A stretch of 64,000 nucleotides of DNA from Gammaproteobacteria bacterium (GCA_016718385.1 JADKDK010000007.1:434001-498000), one strand, 5' to 3'. Shown: positions 35,699 through 44,677, counted from the stretch's first letter. Numbers and translations are program-made. The notes: generated from the sequence alone by a model not told the origin.

Positions 35699-38600
35699 AT
35701 GTCGGCGTAGACACCGCCACCGCAGGCGCCAAGAGCGGGACTGTCACGTTGAACTACCAGACCGCCGGGACCGTGAACGGCGTGAGCAACGGCCTGGGTA
35801 CCGCCAGCGCGGGATCCCAGGAAATCACCATCACGGGCGATGTCTACCGCTTGGCGGAGGGTTCGGCAACGCCCGACCCGGTCAATTTCGGCAACGTCCA
35901 CCTGAACGCCGCGGTGAGCCAGTCCCTGACGGTGTTCAACACGGCGGTCAACGACGGTTTCTCCGAGGGCCTGGGGGTCAGCGCCAGCGATACGGGTGCG
36001 GCCACGGTCAGTGGATCCGTGGCGGGCCTGATTGCTGCCGAAGCCAGCAACAGCTCGCTGAGCGTGGCGCTGGATACCAGCGTGGCGGGCAATCGCTCGG
36101 GCACGGTGGAACTGGCCTACACCTCCGATGGCACGGGTACCAGCGGGCTGGCGGCAATCGGTGCGGGTAGTCAGGCGGTGGAGGTGAGCGGTGCCGTCTA
36201 TCGCCTGGCCGAAGCGACGATCGACAACACGGCCGCCTTCAACTTTGGCAACGTGCACGTGGGCGACACCTTGTCGCAGGCGATCTCGATCAGCAATACG
36301 GCGGTCGCCGACGCCTTCTCCGAGAGCTTGAATGCCAGTTTTGGTGCCATCTCCGATAGTCGGGTCTCCACCAACGGTGGGTCCATCAACCAACTGGCGG
36401 CCGGCGGTACCGACAACAGCGCAATGGTGGTGAACGTGGCCACGACGGCGGCCGGCAGTGTGAACGGGACGGTGATGTTGAATTTCGCGTCGGATGGCGC
36501 TGGCAGCAGCGGTTTGGGCATAACCGGCCTGCCGTCGCAGGATCTGGCGGTGACGGCGAGCATCTCGGCGACGGCATACCGTTTGGCCAACCCGGTGATC
36601 AACAACACCCAGCCGATTGCCTTCGGCAACTTCCGCGAGGGCGATGCGGTGACCGCGCAGGCAGTGTCGATCACCAACGACGTGCCGAACGACGGGTTGT
36701 CGGAGGCGCTGAACGCGGCCGCCAATGGCACCACCGGTGGCGTCATGACCAACGGCGGTTCGTTCAGCCTGCTGGCGCCGCAGGGCACCAACAGCAGCGC
36801 GATCACGGTATCCATCGACACTGCGACGGCGGGCAACAAGAGCGGCGCGGCGACCATCGACTTCGCCTCGGATGGCACCGGCAGCAGCGGGCTGGGGATC
36901 ACGTCCCTGACCTCGCAGGACGTGCAGGTCACCGGTGCCGTGTATCGCCTGGCCGCAGCCGGTGCGCACAGCCCGGAGCCGGTGGTCCTTGGCAACATCC
37001 GCGAGGGCGGGAGTTTTGGTACCCAGGCGCTGATCATGCAGAACACCGCGGCCAACGACGGCTTCAGCGAGAGCCTGGACGCGGCCTTCACGGGTACGAC
37101 CGGCGGGGCGAGCGCGAGCGGTTCCATCGACAACCTGGCGGCGCAGGCGAGCGACAGCGCCAATCTGGTCGTGGGCCTGGGCAATGCCGACACCAGCACG
37201 GCCGGGGCCAGGAGCGGCACGGCGACCATCGGCCTGGCGTCCGACGGCACCGGCACCAGCGGCATCGCCGGCAACGTGGCCCTGGGGACCCAGACCGTGA
37301 ACGTCACGGGCAACGTCTACCGTCTGGCGCAGGGATCGGCAACGCCCGATCCGATCAGCTTCGGCAACGTCCACCTGAATGACGCGGTGACCCAGTCCCT
37401 GACGGTGTCGAACACGGCAGCGAACGACGGCTTCTCCGAGGGGCTCAATGTCAGCTTCGGGGCAACGTCCGGTGACGCGACCAACAACGGCGGGGCTGTC
37501 AATGTGCTCGCCGCCGGCGGGACCAGCGCAAGCGCCATGGCAGTGGGCATCGACACCGGCAGCGCTGGCGCCAAGACCGGCACAGTGATGGTGAACTATG
37601 CCTCTGACGGCACCGGTACCAGCGGGCTGGCGGCGATCGGTGCGGGTAGTCAGTCGGTGGAGGTGAGCGGTGCCGTCTATCGCCTCGCCAGCGCGCAGAT
37701 CAACAACGCAGGCGGCTTCAGTTTCGGCAACGTGCACGTGGGCGATACAGTTGAGCACGCGCTGTCCATCACCAACAACGTGGCGAACGACGCTTACTCG
37801 GAGGGCCTCGACGCCAGCTTCGGCGCAGTTTCGGACGCGCGCATACTGACCAGCGGCAGCATCGGGCTGTTGGCCGCCGGAGGCACCAACAACGCCAGTA
37901 TGGTGATCGGCGTGAACACTTCTTCTGCGGGTAGCGTGAACGGCACCGCAACCGTCAGCTTCGCTTCCAACGGCAGTGGTACCAGCGGGCTGGGTATCAC
38001 CGCCCTGCCCTCGCAGGACGTGAGCGTCAGCGCGGGCATTGTCGAAGGCGCCGTGTTTCGTCTCGCGAATCCCGTGATCCAGACCGCCCAGCCGGTGGAC
38101 TTCGGCAAGGTACGTATCAACAGCGCAGCATCGCAGGCGCTGTCCATCCTGAACGATGTGCCGAATGACGGCTTCTCGGAGAAGCTGAACGCGACCGCCG
38201 GGGTGCCTACTGGTGCTGCGACTGTCAGCGGTTCTTTCGGCCTGCTGGCTCCGCAGGGGGTCGACAACAGCAACATCGTGGTCGGCCTGAACACTTCGGT
38301 CGCCGGCGTGCGCAGCGGTGCGGGGACCATCGGTTTCGCGTCGGATGGCACGGGGACCAGCGGACTGGGCATCACCCCGCTCGCGTCGCAGGGCGTGGAT
38401 GTAACGGGCGAGGTCTACCGCCTCGCCGACCCGACGCTGAACACGCCTACCGTGACGCTGCTGGCGCGCGTGGGTGATGCGGTCCCGTCGGCGAACCTCA
38501 GCGTGACCAACAACTCGCCGGACCAGTACACGGAAGCGCTGAAGGTTGACATCGGGCCGGTGTCGGCCGGTTTCAGCGGCAGTGGCGCCATCGCCGCCCT

Positions 38601-39621
38601 CGCGGCGCAGGCAACGGATGCCGCCAGCCTCTCGGTCTCGCTGGCCAGTACCGCCACGTCGCAGAACATCAACGGCACTGCAGAACTGGATTTCCAGTCC
38701 ACCGGCGCCGGCACCACGGGCGAGGCCGATGTTTCCGTGGGCAGTGCGTTCGTCAGCCTGGCGGGCAAGGTCTACGAGAAGGCGGTGGCGCTGGTGCAGC
38801 AGGTGGTCGACTTCGGCATCGTGCACGTCGGCGAACTGGTGGCGGCGCTCGGCGTGTCCGTCACGAACGATGCTCCGGGCGCGGCGCTGAACGATACGCT
38901 CACGGGCAGCATCGGCGGCGCGAGCGGGCCGTTCACTACCGCGGGCAACCTGGGCACCGGCCTGCTGGCGGGCGTCACCGACACCTCCAGCCTGGGCGTC
39001 GAGCTGGATACCAGCGCTGCGGGCATCTTCGCCGGAACTGCCGCGGCCAGCCTGTTCAGCCACAACCCGGACATGGCGGATCTCGCGCTGGGCAATTTCC
39101 AGGTTGACCTGATGGCCCAGGTGAACAACTACGCCAACGCCGACCTGGCCAAGACCGGTGGCGGCGGCAGCTTCGGCGGGGGTGGCCTGGAGTACTTCCT
39201 CGACTTCGGCAACGTGCTTCTGAACTCCGGTCCACTGGTCGCATCGCTGGAAGTACGCAATGCCGTCAGCGGTCCGGCCGACCTGCTCGACGGACTCTTC
39301 AACATCCTCGGCACTCAAGACTTCGCTTACAACGCCTTCAATGATTTCTTCAACCTCGCAGGGGGCGCGGCACTGGGTGGCCTGTCGGTCAGCTTCGATC
39401 CGACCAGCCTCGGCGTGTTCAGTGACGACATCGTGCTGGTGTCTTCGGGCCACAATGGTAGTGGCTACCGCGCAGGGCTCGACGAAATCACGCTGCGCGT
39501 GCGCGCCAACGTGGTGAGCGACGCCGGCGGCACGGTGCCCGAGCCTGGATCGCTCGCCCTGGTGGCCATCGCCCTGGCGGCCATGCGGTTGGCGCGCCGC
39601 CGCGCGGCCGCTCTGCACTAG
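35695..39621 (+). CDS. Giant PEP-CTERM repeat protein, C-terminal part with sorting signal
   Basis: This is the continuation of the protein begun at 31325, in another frame; homology of the repeats starts about 70 nt before this ATG, so the ATG is not a true start. It holds about ten choice-of-anchor-D-like repeats of some 110-130 residues, each opening VYRLA...FGNVHVGDTxxQxLxxxN and carrying SDGTGTSGLxxI. Four repeats are duplicated as a block of 491 residues (1473 bp). It ends with a PEP-CTERM signal: VPEPGSLALVAIALAAMRLA, then RRRAAALH, for exosortase sorting. Joined to the first part, the product would be about 2,764 residues. Confidence 0.85.
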   Translation: MNVGVDTATAGAKSGTVTLNYQTAGTVNGVSNGLGTASAGSQEITITGDVYRLAEGSATPDPVNFGNVHLNAAVSQSLTVFNTAVNDGFSEGLGVSASDTGAATVSGSVAGLIAAEASNSSLSVALDTSVAGNRSGTVELAYTSDGTGTSGLAAIGAGSQAVEVSGAVYRLAEATIDNTAAFNFGNVHVGDTLSQAISISNTAVADAFSESLNASFGAISDSRVSTNGGSINQLAAGGTDNSAMVVNVATTAAGSVNGTVMLNFASDGAGSSGLGITGLPSQDLAVTASISATAYRLANPVINNTQPIAFGNFREGDAVTAQAVSITNDVPNDGLSEALNAAANGTTGGVMTNGGSFSLLAPQGTNSSAITVSIDTATAGNKSGAATIDFASDGTGSSGLGITSLTSQDVQVTGAVYRLAAAGAHSPEPVVLGNIREGGSFGTQALIMQNTAANDGFSESLDAAFTGTTGGASASGSIDNLAAQASDSANLVVGLGNADTSTAGARSGTATIGLASDGTGTSGIAGNVALGTQTVNVTGNVYRLAQGSATPDPISFGNVHLNDAVTQSLTVSNTAANDGFSEGLNVSFGATSGDATNNGGAVNVLAAGGTSASAMAVGIDTGSAGAKTGTVMVNYASDGTGTSGLAAIGAGSQSVEVSGAVYRLASAQINNAGGFSFGNVHVGDTVEHALSITNNVANDAYSEGLDASFGAVSDARILTSGSIGLLAAGGTNNASMVIGVNTSSAGSVNGTATVSFASNGSGTSGLGITALPSQDVSVSAGIVEGAVFRLANPVIQTAQPVDFGKVRINSAASQALSILNDVPNDGFSEKLNATAGVPTGAATVSGSFGLLAPQGVDNSNIVVGLNTSVAGVRSGAGTIGFASDGTGTSGLGITPLASQGVDVTGEVYRLADPTLNTPTVTLLARVGDAVPSANLSVTNNSPDQYTEALKVDIGPVSAGFSGSGAIAALAAQATDAASLSVSLASTATSQNINGTAELDFQSTGAGTTGEADVSVGSAFVSLAGKVYEKAVALVQQVVDFGIVHVGELVAALGVSVTNDAPGAALNDTLTGSIGGASGPFTTAGNLGTGLLAGVTDTSSLGVELDTSAAGIFAGTAAASLFSHNPDMADLALGNFQVDLMAQVNNYANADLAKTGGGGSFGGGGLEYFLDFGNVLLNSGPLVASLEVRNAVSGPADLLDGLFNILGTQDFAYNAFNDFFNLAGGAALGGLSVSFDPTSLGVFSDDIVLVSSGHNGSGYRAGLDEITLRVRANVVSDAGGTVPEPGSLALVAIALAAMRLARRRAAALH

Positions 39622-39634
39622 CCAGGCGCGCCAC

Positions 39635-40030
39635 GTGCTCGGCAAGCAGCAGTTCCGCCTTCTCTGCGGCCTGGGGTGCGCGGCACTGCTGCTCGCCGGG
39701 ATCGACATCGGCCTCGTGGTGACGAACCGCGCGGCGCAGAACGAGTACAACACGCGCGCCCAGTACATCCAGCAGAGCCTGCAGCTGGAGCCGGTCTACC
39801 AGAACCTGATCCGCACCCTGGCGGAGCTTTCCGTCCGGCAGAACGATGCGCAGCTGCGCGGGCTGCTCTCCGCGCAGGGCATCAGCTTCAGTGTGGCGAA
39901 CCCCGAGGCGAAATCCGCGGAGCAGTCAGACGCGCCGGCGGGGGCGAAACCAGGGGTGAGCCCCGAGGCGCAAGCAGAGACGCAAAGCAACGGCAGGTCT
40001 GGCGGGAACGCCGCGGGTGGCCGCAAATGA
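39635..40030 (+). CDS. Small single-pass membrane protein (unknown function)
   Basis: The product has 131 residues from GTG 39635, 13 nt after the giant gene. Residues 7-29 are hydrophobic (FRLLCGLGCAALLLAGIDIG), followed by a polar periplasmic-type region and a Gly/Ala/Ser/Glu-rich tail from about residue 85. Its stop overlaps the next start (ATGA), so the two are a coupled pair. I do not recognise a family. The tandem of two small proteins, each with one N-terminal anchor, directly after an exported giant protein suggests an assembly or export accessory, which is inference only. Confidence 0.7.
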   Translation: MLGKQQFRLLCGLGCAALLLAGIDIGLVVTNRAAQNEYNTRAQYIQQSLQLEPVYQNLIRTLAELSVRQNDAQLRGLLSAQGISFSVANPEAKSAEQSDAPAGAKPGVSPEAQAETQSNGRSGGNAAGGRK

Positions 40031-40377
40031 ACCGCCTGCAAGCCCTATTCATGCCCGTCGCGACCGAAGGCGGAGCGAGGTACAGCACCGCGCTGCCGCT
40101 GCTGCTCGCGATGTTCACGCTGGTGCTGTGGTTCGGCTTTCAGGCCTGGCAGCTGGTCGCCGAGCGGAACAACCTGAAAGTCCTGGCCGCAAACCAGGCA
40201 ACGATGTACGCCAACGCGCAGAAGATGCGCGCGCAGCTGGACGCCATCGCTTCGGGGACGGCCGAGCTCGCTCGCGAGGGCAATGTCAACGCCGCGCAGG
40301 TAGTGCAGGCGCTGGCCAGCAAGGGAATCACGATCAAGTCGAATGGTGCGGCAGGCGAATCACCGGGCGTGAACTGA
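40027..40377 (+). CDS. Small single-pass membrane protein, partner of the preceding gene
   Basis: The product has 116 residues from ATG 40027, whose ATGA overlaps the upstream stop. One transmembrane segment lies at about residues 21-42 (TALPLLLAMFTLVLWFGFQA), followed by a helical, coiled-coil-like stretch (VAERNNLKVLAANQATMYAN, and on to about residue 85). No catalytic motif is visible. The topology resembles small inner-membrane scaffold components, but I cannot assign it. A long frame reading through the upstream gene in this phase is a shadow. Confidence 0.7.
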   Translation: MNRLQALFMPVATEGGARYSTALPLLLAMFTLVLWFGFQAWQLVAERNNLKVLAANQATMYANAQKMRAQLDAIASGTAELAREGNVNAAQVVQALASKGITIKSNGAAGESPGVN

Positions 40378-40441
40378 CGCGTCCGCGGCGCCGCGCGCGA
40401 CCGCCCGGAGCGATATGCACCCCTTCATGATTGGTGCCCGC

Positions 40442-40540
40442 GCGGATTCTGTGATTGCCATTGTCAGGTGTCGCGGCACATCGCGTCCACGTCGCGCGCC
40501 GCGGTCCAGCCGAGTTCGTGGCGCTGCCGCGCATTGGTTG
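40442..40540 (-). pseudogene. Decayed galE 3'-end fragment
   Basis: Read on the minus strand this gives ELGWTAARDVDAMCRDT, a stop, then QWQSQNPR. The intact galE at 44725 ends QQLGWTAERDVDAMCRDTWHWQSRNPRGYG. The Trp codon TGG is replaced by TGA and the upstream part is lost after about ten residues. Nucleotide similarity is high over roughly 85 bp. It is a remnant of a second galE or a duplication scar left when the prsT segment was inserted. Confidence 0.8.
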
Positions 40541-40552
40541 TCCCATCATTGA

Positions 40553-40567
40553 TGGCAGTTACCTCGC
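40553..40567 (+). promoter_or_regulatory. Possible sigma-54 promoter of prsT
   Basis: TGGCAGTTACCTCGC has the invariant GG and GC 12 bp apart and matches the RpoN consensus at 8 of 11 fixed positions. It lies about 170 nt upstream of prsT in a 360-nt gap that otherwise holds only the galE remnant and a CAGCAG/CTGCTG inverted repeat. It is weaker than the two other sites in the island. Confidence 0.35.
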
Positions 40568-40737
40568 GGGAATTGCCACGCAGTCCGAGGACAGCAGCTA
40601 GACTTGCTGCTGTTGCGTCCACCCTGCCAGCGAACATGCAACGGCTCAGCGGGATCCGGCAGGACTGAGCTTGCGGCTCGCCGGCTTTCCCGGTTGTGAC
40701 GCTTCCCGATTCCCGGTGCCGACAAGAGCAAATGCCG

Positions 40738-43539
40738 ATGAAGATCGCTCCGCATCATCTGGTTCTCGCAATCGTGCTTGGCCTCGCGTCCTCGCCTGGT
40801 CGCGCCGACAACGAGGCTGCCGCGTATTACGAAGACGCCCTGACGCGCTTTGAGCGCAACGACCTCGAAGGCACCATCGTCCAGCTCAAGAATGCGCTGC
40901 AGGAAGACCCCAAGCTGATGGCGGCGCAGGTTCTGCTCGGAAAGGCACATCTGCGCAAAGCGGACCCGGCCGCGGCACAGACGGCGCTGGAGAAGGCGCT
41001 GGAGCTGGGTGTCAGCCGCTCGGAGGTAGCGGTTCCGCTGGCCCAGGCGCTGTACGAACAGGGGAAGTACCGGGATCTGCTCGATCGGCTCCTGCCTGAT
41101 ACAACGGCCACCCAGGCACAGCGGGCCGAACTGCTGGTGTTGCGCGGCCATGCGTTCAAGATGCTCGGCGAGTTCGAGGAGGCGGCGCAGTCGTACCGGC
41201 GCGCACGCGCGGCCGATCCGCGATACGTTCCCGCCATATTGTCGGAGGCGGACCTGCTCGCCGAGGAAGGCAAGCGAACGGATGCCGAGGAGTTGATCGA
41301 GCAGGCCCTGGCGCTCGCGCCCAACGATCCCGCCGTGTGGACGCGCAAAGCCTCGATCGCCCATGCCTACGCTGATGTCACCACCGCGCTTGCCGCCTAC
41401 GATCACGCGCTGGCTATCGATTCCGGGATCGTCGAGGCGCGTGTCGGCCGCGCAGGCCTGCTGGTCGATCTCGGCCGCCTGGATCAGGCTGACTCGGACC
41501 TGGAATACCTGCTGCGCGAGGCGCCCGGCGAGCCGCGCGCTCACTACCTGCAGGCGGTGGTGCTGAACAAGCGCGGCGACGGCGACGGTGCGCGCAAGGC
41601 GTTGCTGGAGACAACCGCGATTCTGGACGCGCTGCCCCCCGAGGTGCTGCGGGCCCGCATACCCCAGGGGCTGTTGCTGGGTGGTCTCAGCCATTACGGG
41701 CTCGGCCAGATGGAGAAGGCCGCCACGTACCTGGCGGCCTTCATCGATGCGAATCCGCGCCACCCCGGCAGCCGCAAGCTACTCGGTTCGATCGAACTGG
41801 GCCGCGGCAATCACCGGGAAGCCATCGAGGTGCTGGAGCCGGCCAGAAGGGCCGCTCCCCGCGATCCCGATGTCCTGGCGCTGATGGCCTCCGCCTACAT
41901 GGGGCGCGGTCAGTACGAAACGGCCAACCGGCTCCTCGAAGAGGCGCTGCAGGCGAGCGGCGAAGCGGCGGGGATCCAGGCCAACCTCGGGTTCAGCCTC
42001 ATCGGGGCGGGGCAGCAGAAGCCGGGCCTGGACAACCTGGAAGCCGCCTTCGCGAAGGACCCCTCCCAGGCTCGCGTCGGCTTCGCGCTGACGGTGATGT
42101 ACATCAAGCTGGGCGAACTCGACGCGGCCGTCGCGATGGCGGGCAAGGTGGCGGAACGGGACCGGGGCGCGCCGGGGCAGAACCTGCTCGGGGTCGCCCG
42201 CCAGGCGGGCGGAGACAAGCCGGGGGCCCGCGCCGCGTACCTGCAGGCGTTGGCACTCGATGCCGCCTTCCTCCCCGCCGAGCTGAACCTGACCCGCCTC
42301 GACGTCGAGGAAGGCAATCTCGCAGCTGCGCGGGACCGGTTGCAGCGGATCCTCCAGAAACGCCCGGAAGATCCGCAGGCCACCTTCGAGCTGGCGGCGC
42401 TCGAGGAGGCGGCGGGGAATGACACCGAAGCGTTGCGCTGGCTGGAGAAACTGCACGCCAATGATCACCGTAACGTGCCTGCCACCGCACGGCTCGTCGA
42501 TCTTCTGCTCCGTGGCGGTATGAAGGAGAAGGCGCTCACGGTGGCGCGAGAGACCAGCGCCGTCGCGCCGGAGGATCTGGCCGCGCTAGCCGCTCTCGGC
42601 AAGGTGCATGTCGCCCTGGGCGACGACAAGCAGGCGCAGGTCTTCTTCGACCGCATGACACGGCTGGCGGCATTCGACGCCGGCTGGCAGTACCGCATTG
42701 CGCGATTCCAGCTGGACGCGAACAACCCCGAGGGCGCGGTCCACAGCCTCGAGCGGGCGCTGGAGGCCGAGCCCGACCATCTCCCGGCGCTGGTTCTGCT
42801 GACCGAGGTCGAACTGCAGCTGAACCGGTTCGAGCAGGCGGAGCAGCGGGCGCGATCGCTCGCGGCCGACCAGACAACCGCAAGCACCGGGCAGCGCCTG
42901 CTCGGCGACATTGCGCTGGCCCAGGGCAGGGCCGAGGAGGCCGTGGCGAGCTACCAGTCGGCCCTGCGTGGCCAGTCGGATCCCGAGCTGGCGCTGCGCC
43001 TGTACCGGGCCTATTTTGCGGTGGGGCAGCAGGACGACGCGGTGGAATTCATGGAATCCTGGTCGCGGGATCATCCACAGGATGCCCTCGCGCGGCGCGC
43101 GCTGGCCGAGGGCTACCTGCGCGCGGGGCGCCTGCCGCAGGCCCGCTCGTCCTACGAGGCACTGCTGCGGGACCAGCCCGATGCCCCCGACCTGCTCAAC
43201 AACCTGGCGAACGTGCTGGCGCGCCAGGGCGACCCGCGCGCGCTCGAGTACGCGCAGCGCGCCCACGACCTGGCGCCGCAGGACGCAGCGATACGCGACA
43301 CGCTGGGCTGGCTGCTGGTGGGATCGGGGCAAGCCGAGGCAGGGCTGCGCCACCTGCGCGAAGCACGCTTGCGTGCGCCGCAAAATCCGACCATCCGCTA
43401 CCATCTGGCCGCCGCCCTCGCGGCGATCGGGCGTGAGGACGAGGCTCGCACCGAACTGGGCGAAGCACTCAGCACAGCGGCTGAGTTCGATGAACTGGAG
43501 GACGCTCGCAAGCTGCAGCAACGGCTGGGCTCGCGATGA
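40738..43539 (+). CDS. prsT: PEP-CTERM/exosortase system TPR protein PrsT
   Basis: This is a 933-residue exported protein made of tetratricopeptide repeats throughout. The ATG at 40738 sits 9 nt after AAGAG; ATGs at 40732 and upstream are alternatives. A signal peptide (MKIAPHHLVLAIVLGLASSP) has a likely cut after GRA; no lipobox cysteine is present, although family members are described as lipoproteins. Residues 24-105 closely follow the PrsT pattern (YYEDALTRFERNDLEGTIVQ, LKNALQEDPKLMAAQVLLGK). PrsT genes normally sit with the exosortase and prsK/prsR, which are not in this window. It probably acts in the periplasm in export of PEP-CTERM proteins or exopolysaccharide. Confidence 0.88.
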   Translation: MKIAPHHLVLAIVLGLASSPGRADNEAAAYYEDALTRFERNDLEGTIVQLKNALQEDPKLMAAQVLLGKAHLRKADPAAAQTALEKALELGVSRSEVAVPLAQALYEQGKYRDLLDRLLPDTTATQAQRAELLVLRGHAFKMLGEFEEAAQSYRRARAADPRYVPAILSEADLLAEEGKRTDAEELIEQALALAPNDPAVWTRKASIAHAYADVTTALAAYDHALAIDSGIVEARVGRAGLLVDLGRLDQADSDLEYLLREAPGEPRAHYLQAVVLNKRGDGDGARKALLETTAILDALPPEVLRARIPQGLLLGGLSHYGLGQMEKAATYLAAFIDANPRHPGSRKLLGSIELGRGNHREAIEVLEPARRAAPRDPDVLALMASAYMGRGQYETANRLLEEALQASGEAAGIQANLGFSLIGAGQQKPGLDNLEAAFAKDPSQARVGFALTVMYIKLGELDAAVAMAGKVAERDRGAPGQNLLGVARQAGGDKPGARAAYLQALALDAAFLPAELNLTRLDVEEGNLAAARDRLQRILQKRPEDPQATFELAALEEAAGNDTEALRWLEKLHANDHRNVPATARLVDLLLRGGMKEKALTVARETSAVAPEDLAALAALGKVHVALGDDKQAQVFFDRMTRLAAFDAGWQYRIARFQLDANNPEGAVHSLERALEAEPDHLPALVLLTEVELQLNRFEQAEQRARSLAADQTTASTGQRLLGDIALAQGRAEEAVASYQSALRGQSDPELALRLYRAYFAVGQQDDAVEFMESWSRDHPQDALARRALAEGYLRAGRLPQARSSYEALLRDQPDAPDLLNNLANVLARQGDPRALEYAQRAHDLAPQDAAIRDTLGWLLVGSGQAEAGLRHLREARLRAPQNPTIRYHLAAALAAIGREDEARTELGEALSTAAEFDELEDARKLQQRLGSR

Positions 43540-43626
43540 GGCAATTTGTCGAAAATTTTTACAGTGCGGCACCCTGTGCGGCGGCGAGCAATGATAATTC
43601 ATTGATTACATGGCAAAAATACTTTT

Positions 43627-43642
43627 AGGCGCATATCTTGCT
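43627..43642 (+). promoter_or_regulatory. Sigma-54 (-24/-12) promoter of the second PEP-CTERM gene
   Basis: AGGCGCATATCTTGCT has GG (43628-43629) and GC (43640-43641) 12 bp apart and a perfect TTGC box. The start site would be near 43653, about 28 nt before the ATG. Upstream, ACAGTGCGGCACCCTGT (43561-43577), preceded by TTTTT, is an imperfect palindrome resembling the one upstream of the giant gene. Confidence 0.55.
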
Positions 43643-43680
43643 GATCAAACCGCAACACGCAACCACAAGAGCAAATGACC

Positions 43681-44583
43681 ATGCGCTGGACAATCGCAAT
43701 CATTGCTCCACTCGCGGCGCTGTCGGCCGCTGCCGGCGCGCCAGTTTGGGCAGACACGAGTTGGGCATTCACCTGTACGACGGGTTGTGGCACGAGCAGC
43801 GGGACTGCAGGCAATACGCGCGACGCCACGAGTGCCGGCATAACGGTTACGGCGAGCGCTTTCTCCAACACCGGCGGGACTTCGAATACTCTGCTCGAAA
43901 CCGCTTATCTGTCCTGGTGGAACGACGGTGACGGCAATGCGCCGCCAACCGGAGGTCTCGGCGTGACCAATCGGGATCGCTGCACCACCTCGGGCTGCTC
44001 GGGTGACTATAACGAAGGCAGTAGCCCTGAACATGGCGTGGATAACAATGGTCGGTGGGATGCGGTACTTTTTGAGTTTAGCGAGGGGATCAATCTCACC
44101 GATATCGGCTTGAGCTGGTATTCCAACGATGCAGACATCTCTGTCCTTGCATACCAGCCGGATGCGCCCGGCGGCGCGGCATATGTCAAACCGGCCACTG
44201 ATCCGACACTTGTCGGCAGAACATATGGAGGGACGTCCACCGGTTTGCTCGCTAATGGTTGGAGTCTCGTAGGCAACTATGCCGATCTCCAGACCAGGCC
44301 CAACTGGACTGCGGATCTGAGCACCAACCTGGTGTCGAGTTACTGGCTTGTGATGGCCTATAACACGGTGTTTTCAGGCTGCAACGACAACAGTCAGATG
44401 TCCGGTGATGGGTGTACAAATGGCACCACGTCGCACTACGACTACATGAAGATTGGTTTGCTGGCCGGTACACAGCCCGGAGTACCGCCCAGCGGCAATG
44501 CGCCGGAGCCTGGCACCATGCTGCTCTTCGGTGCGGGTCTCGCGGGGCTGTCCTTGGTCCGGCGCCGCAAGGTGGCAGCATAG
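43681..44583 (+). CDS. PEP-CTERM exosortase substrate (XDP1-like surface protein)
   Basis: The product has 300 residues. ATG 43681 is 9 nt after AAGAG, the same leader layout as prsT. A signal peptide (MRWTIAIIAPLAALSAAAGA) with a cut after VWA is followed by SWAFTCTTGCGTSSGTAGNT, repeated TASAFSNTGG strands and DNNGRWDAVLFEFSEGINLT. It ends with PEP-CTERM: APEPGTMLLFGAGLAGLSLV, then RRRKVAA. The motif pattern fits the exosortase-dependent surface proteins called XDP1, though that assignment is from memory of the family. Several cysteines in the mature part could form disulfides. The exosortase must lie elsewhere in the genome. Confidence 0.85.
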   Translation: MRWTIAIIAPLAALSAAAGAPVWADTSWAFTCTTGCGTSSGTAGNTRDATSAGITVTASAFSNTGGTSNTLLETAYLSWWNDGDGNAPPTGGLGVTNRDRCTTSGCSGDYNEGSSPEHGVDNNGRWDAVLFEFSEGINLTDIGLSWYSNDADISVLAYQPDAPGGAAYVKPATDPTLVGRTYGGTSTGLLANGWSLVGNYADLQTRPNWTADLSTNLVSSYWLVMAYNTVFSGCNDNSQMSGDGCTNGTTSHYDYMKIGLLAGTQPGVPPSGNAPEPGTMLLFGAGLAGLSLVRRRKVAA

Positions 44584-44632
44584 ACGCTGGGTTTCGCGGA
44601 GGCTGCGTCTTCCGGAAATTGTGAGAGATGAA

Positions 44633-44660
44633 CGCCGGTTTACGCCGGCGCTCCTTTTTT
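44633..44660 (+). terminator. Terminator after the second PEP-CTERM gene
   Basis: CGCCGG / CCGGCG pair around TTTACG and are followed by CTCCTTTTTT, 50 nt after the stop. Confidence 0.8.
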
Positions 44661-44677
44661 GGGCTGATACCGCAACC

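Noticed and set aside
35615..35700. Programmed ribosomal frameshift joining the giant protein halves
   Set aside because: No slippery heptamer, stop-adjacent signal or stimulatory structure is visible at the junction; a two-base duplication explains it.
40468..40668. A 66-residue plus-strand frame in the gap before prsT
   Set aside because: It is the antisense reading of the galE remnant and has no ribosome-binding site.
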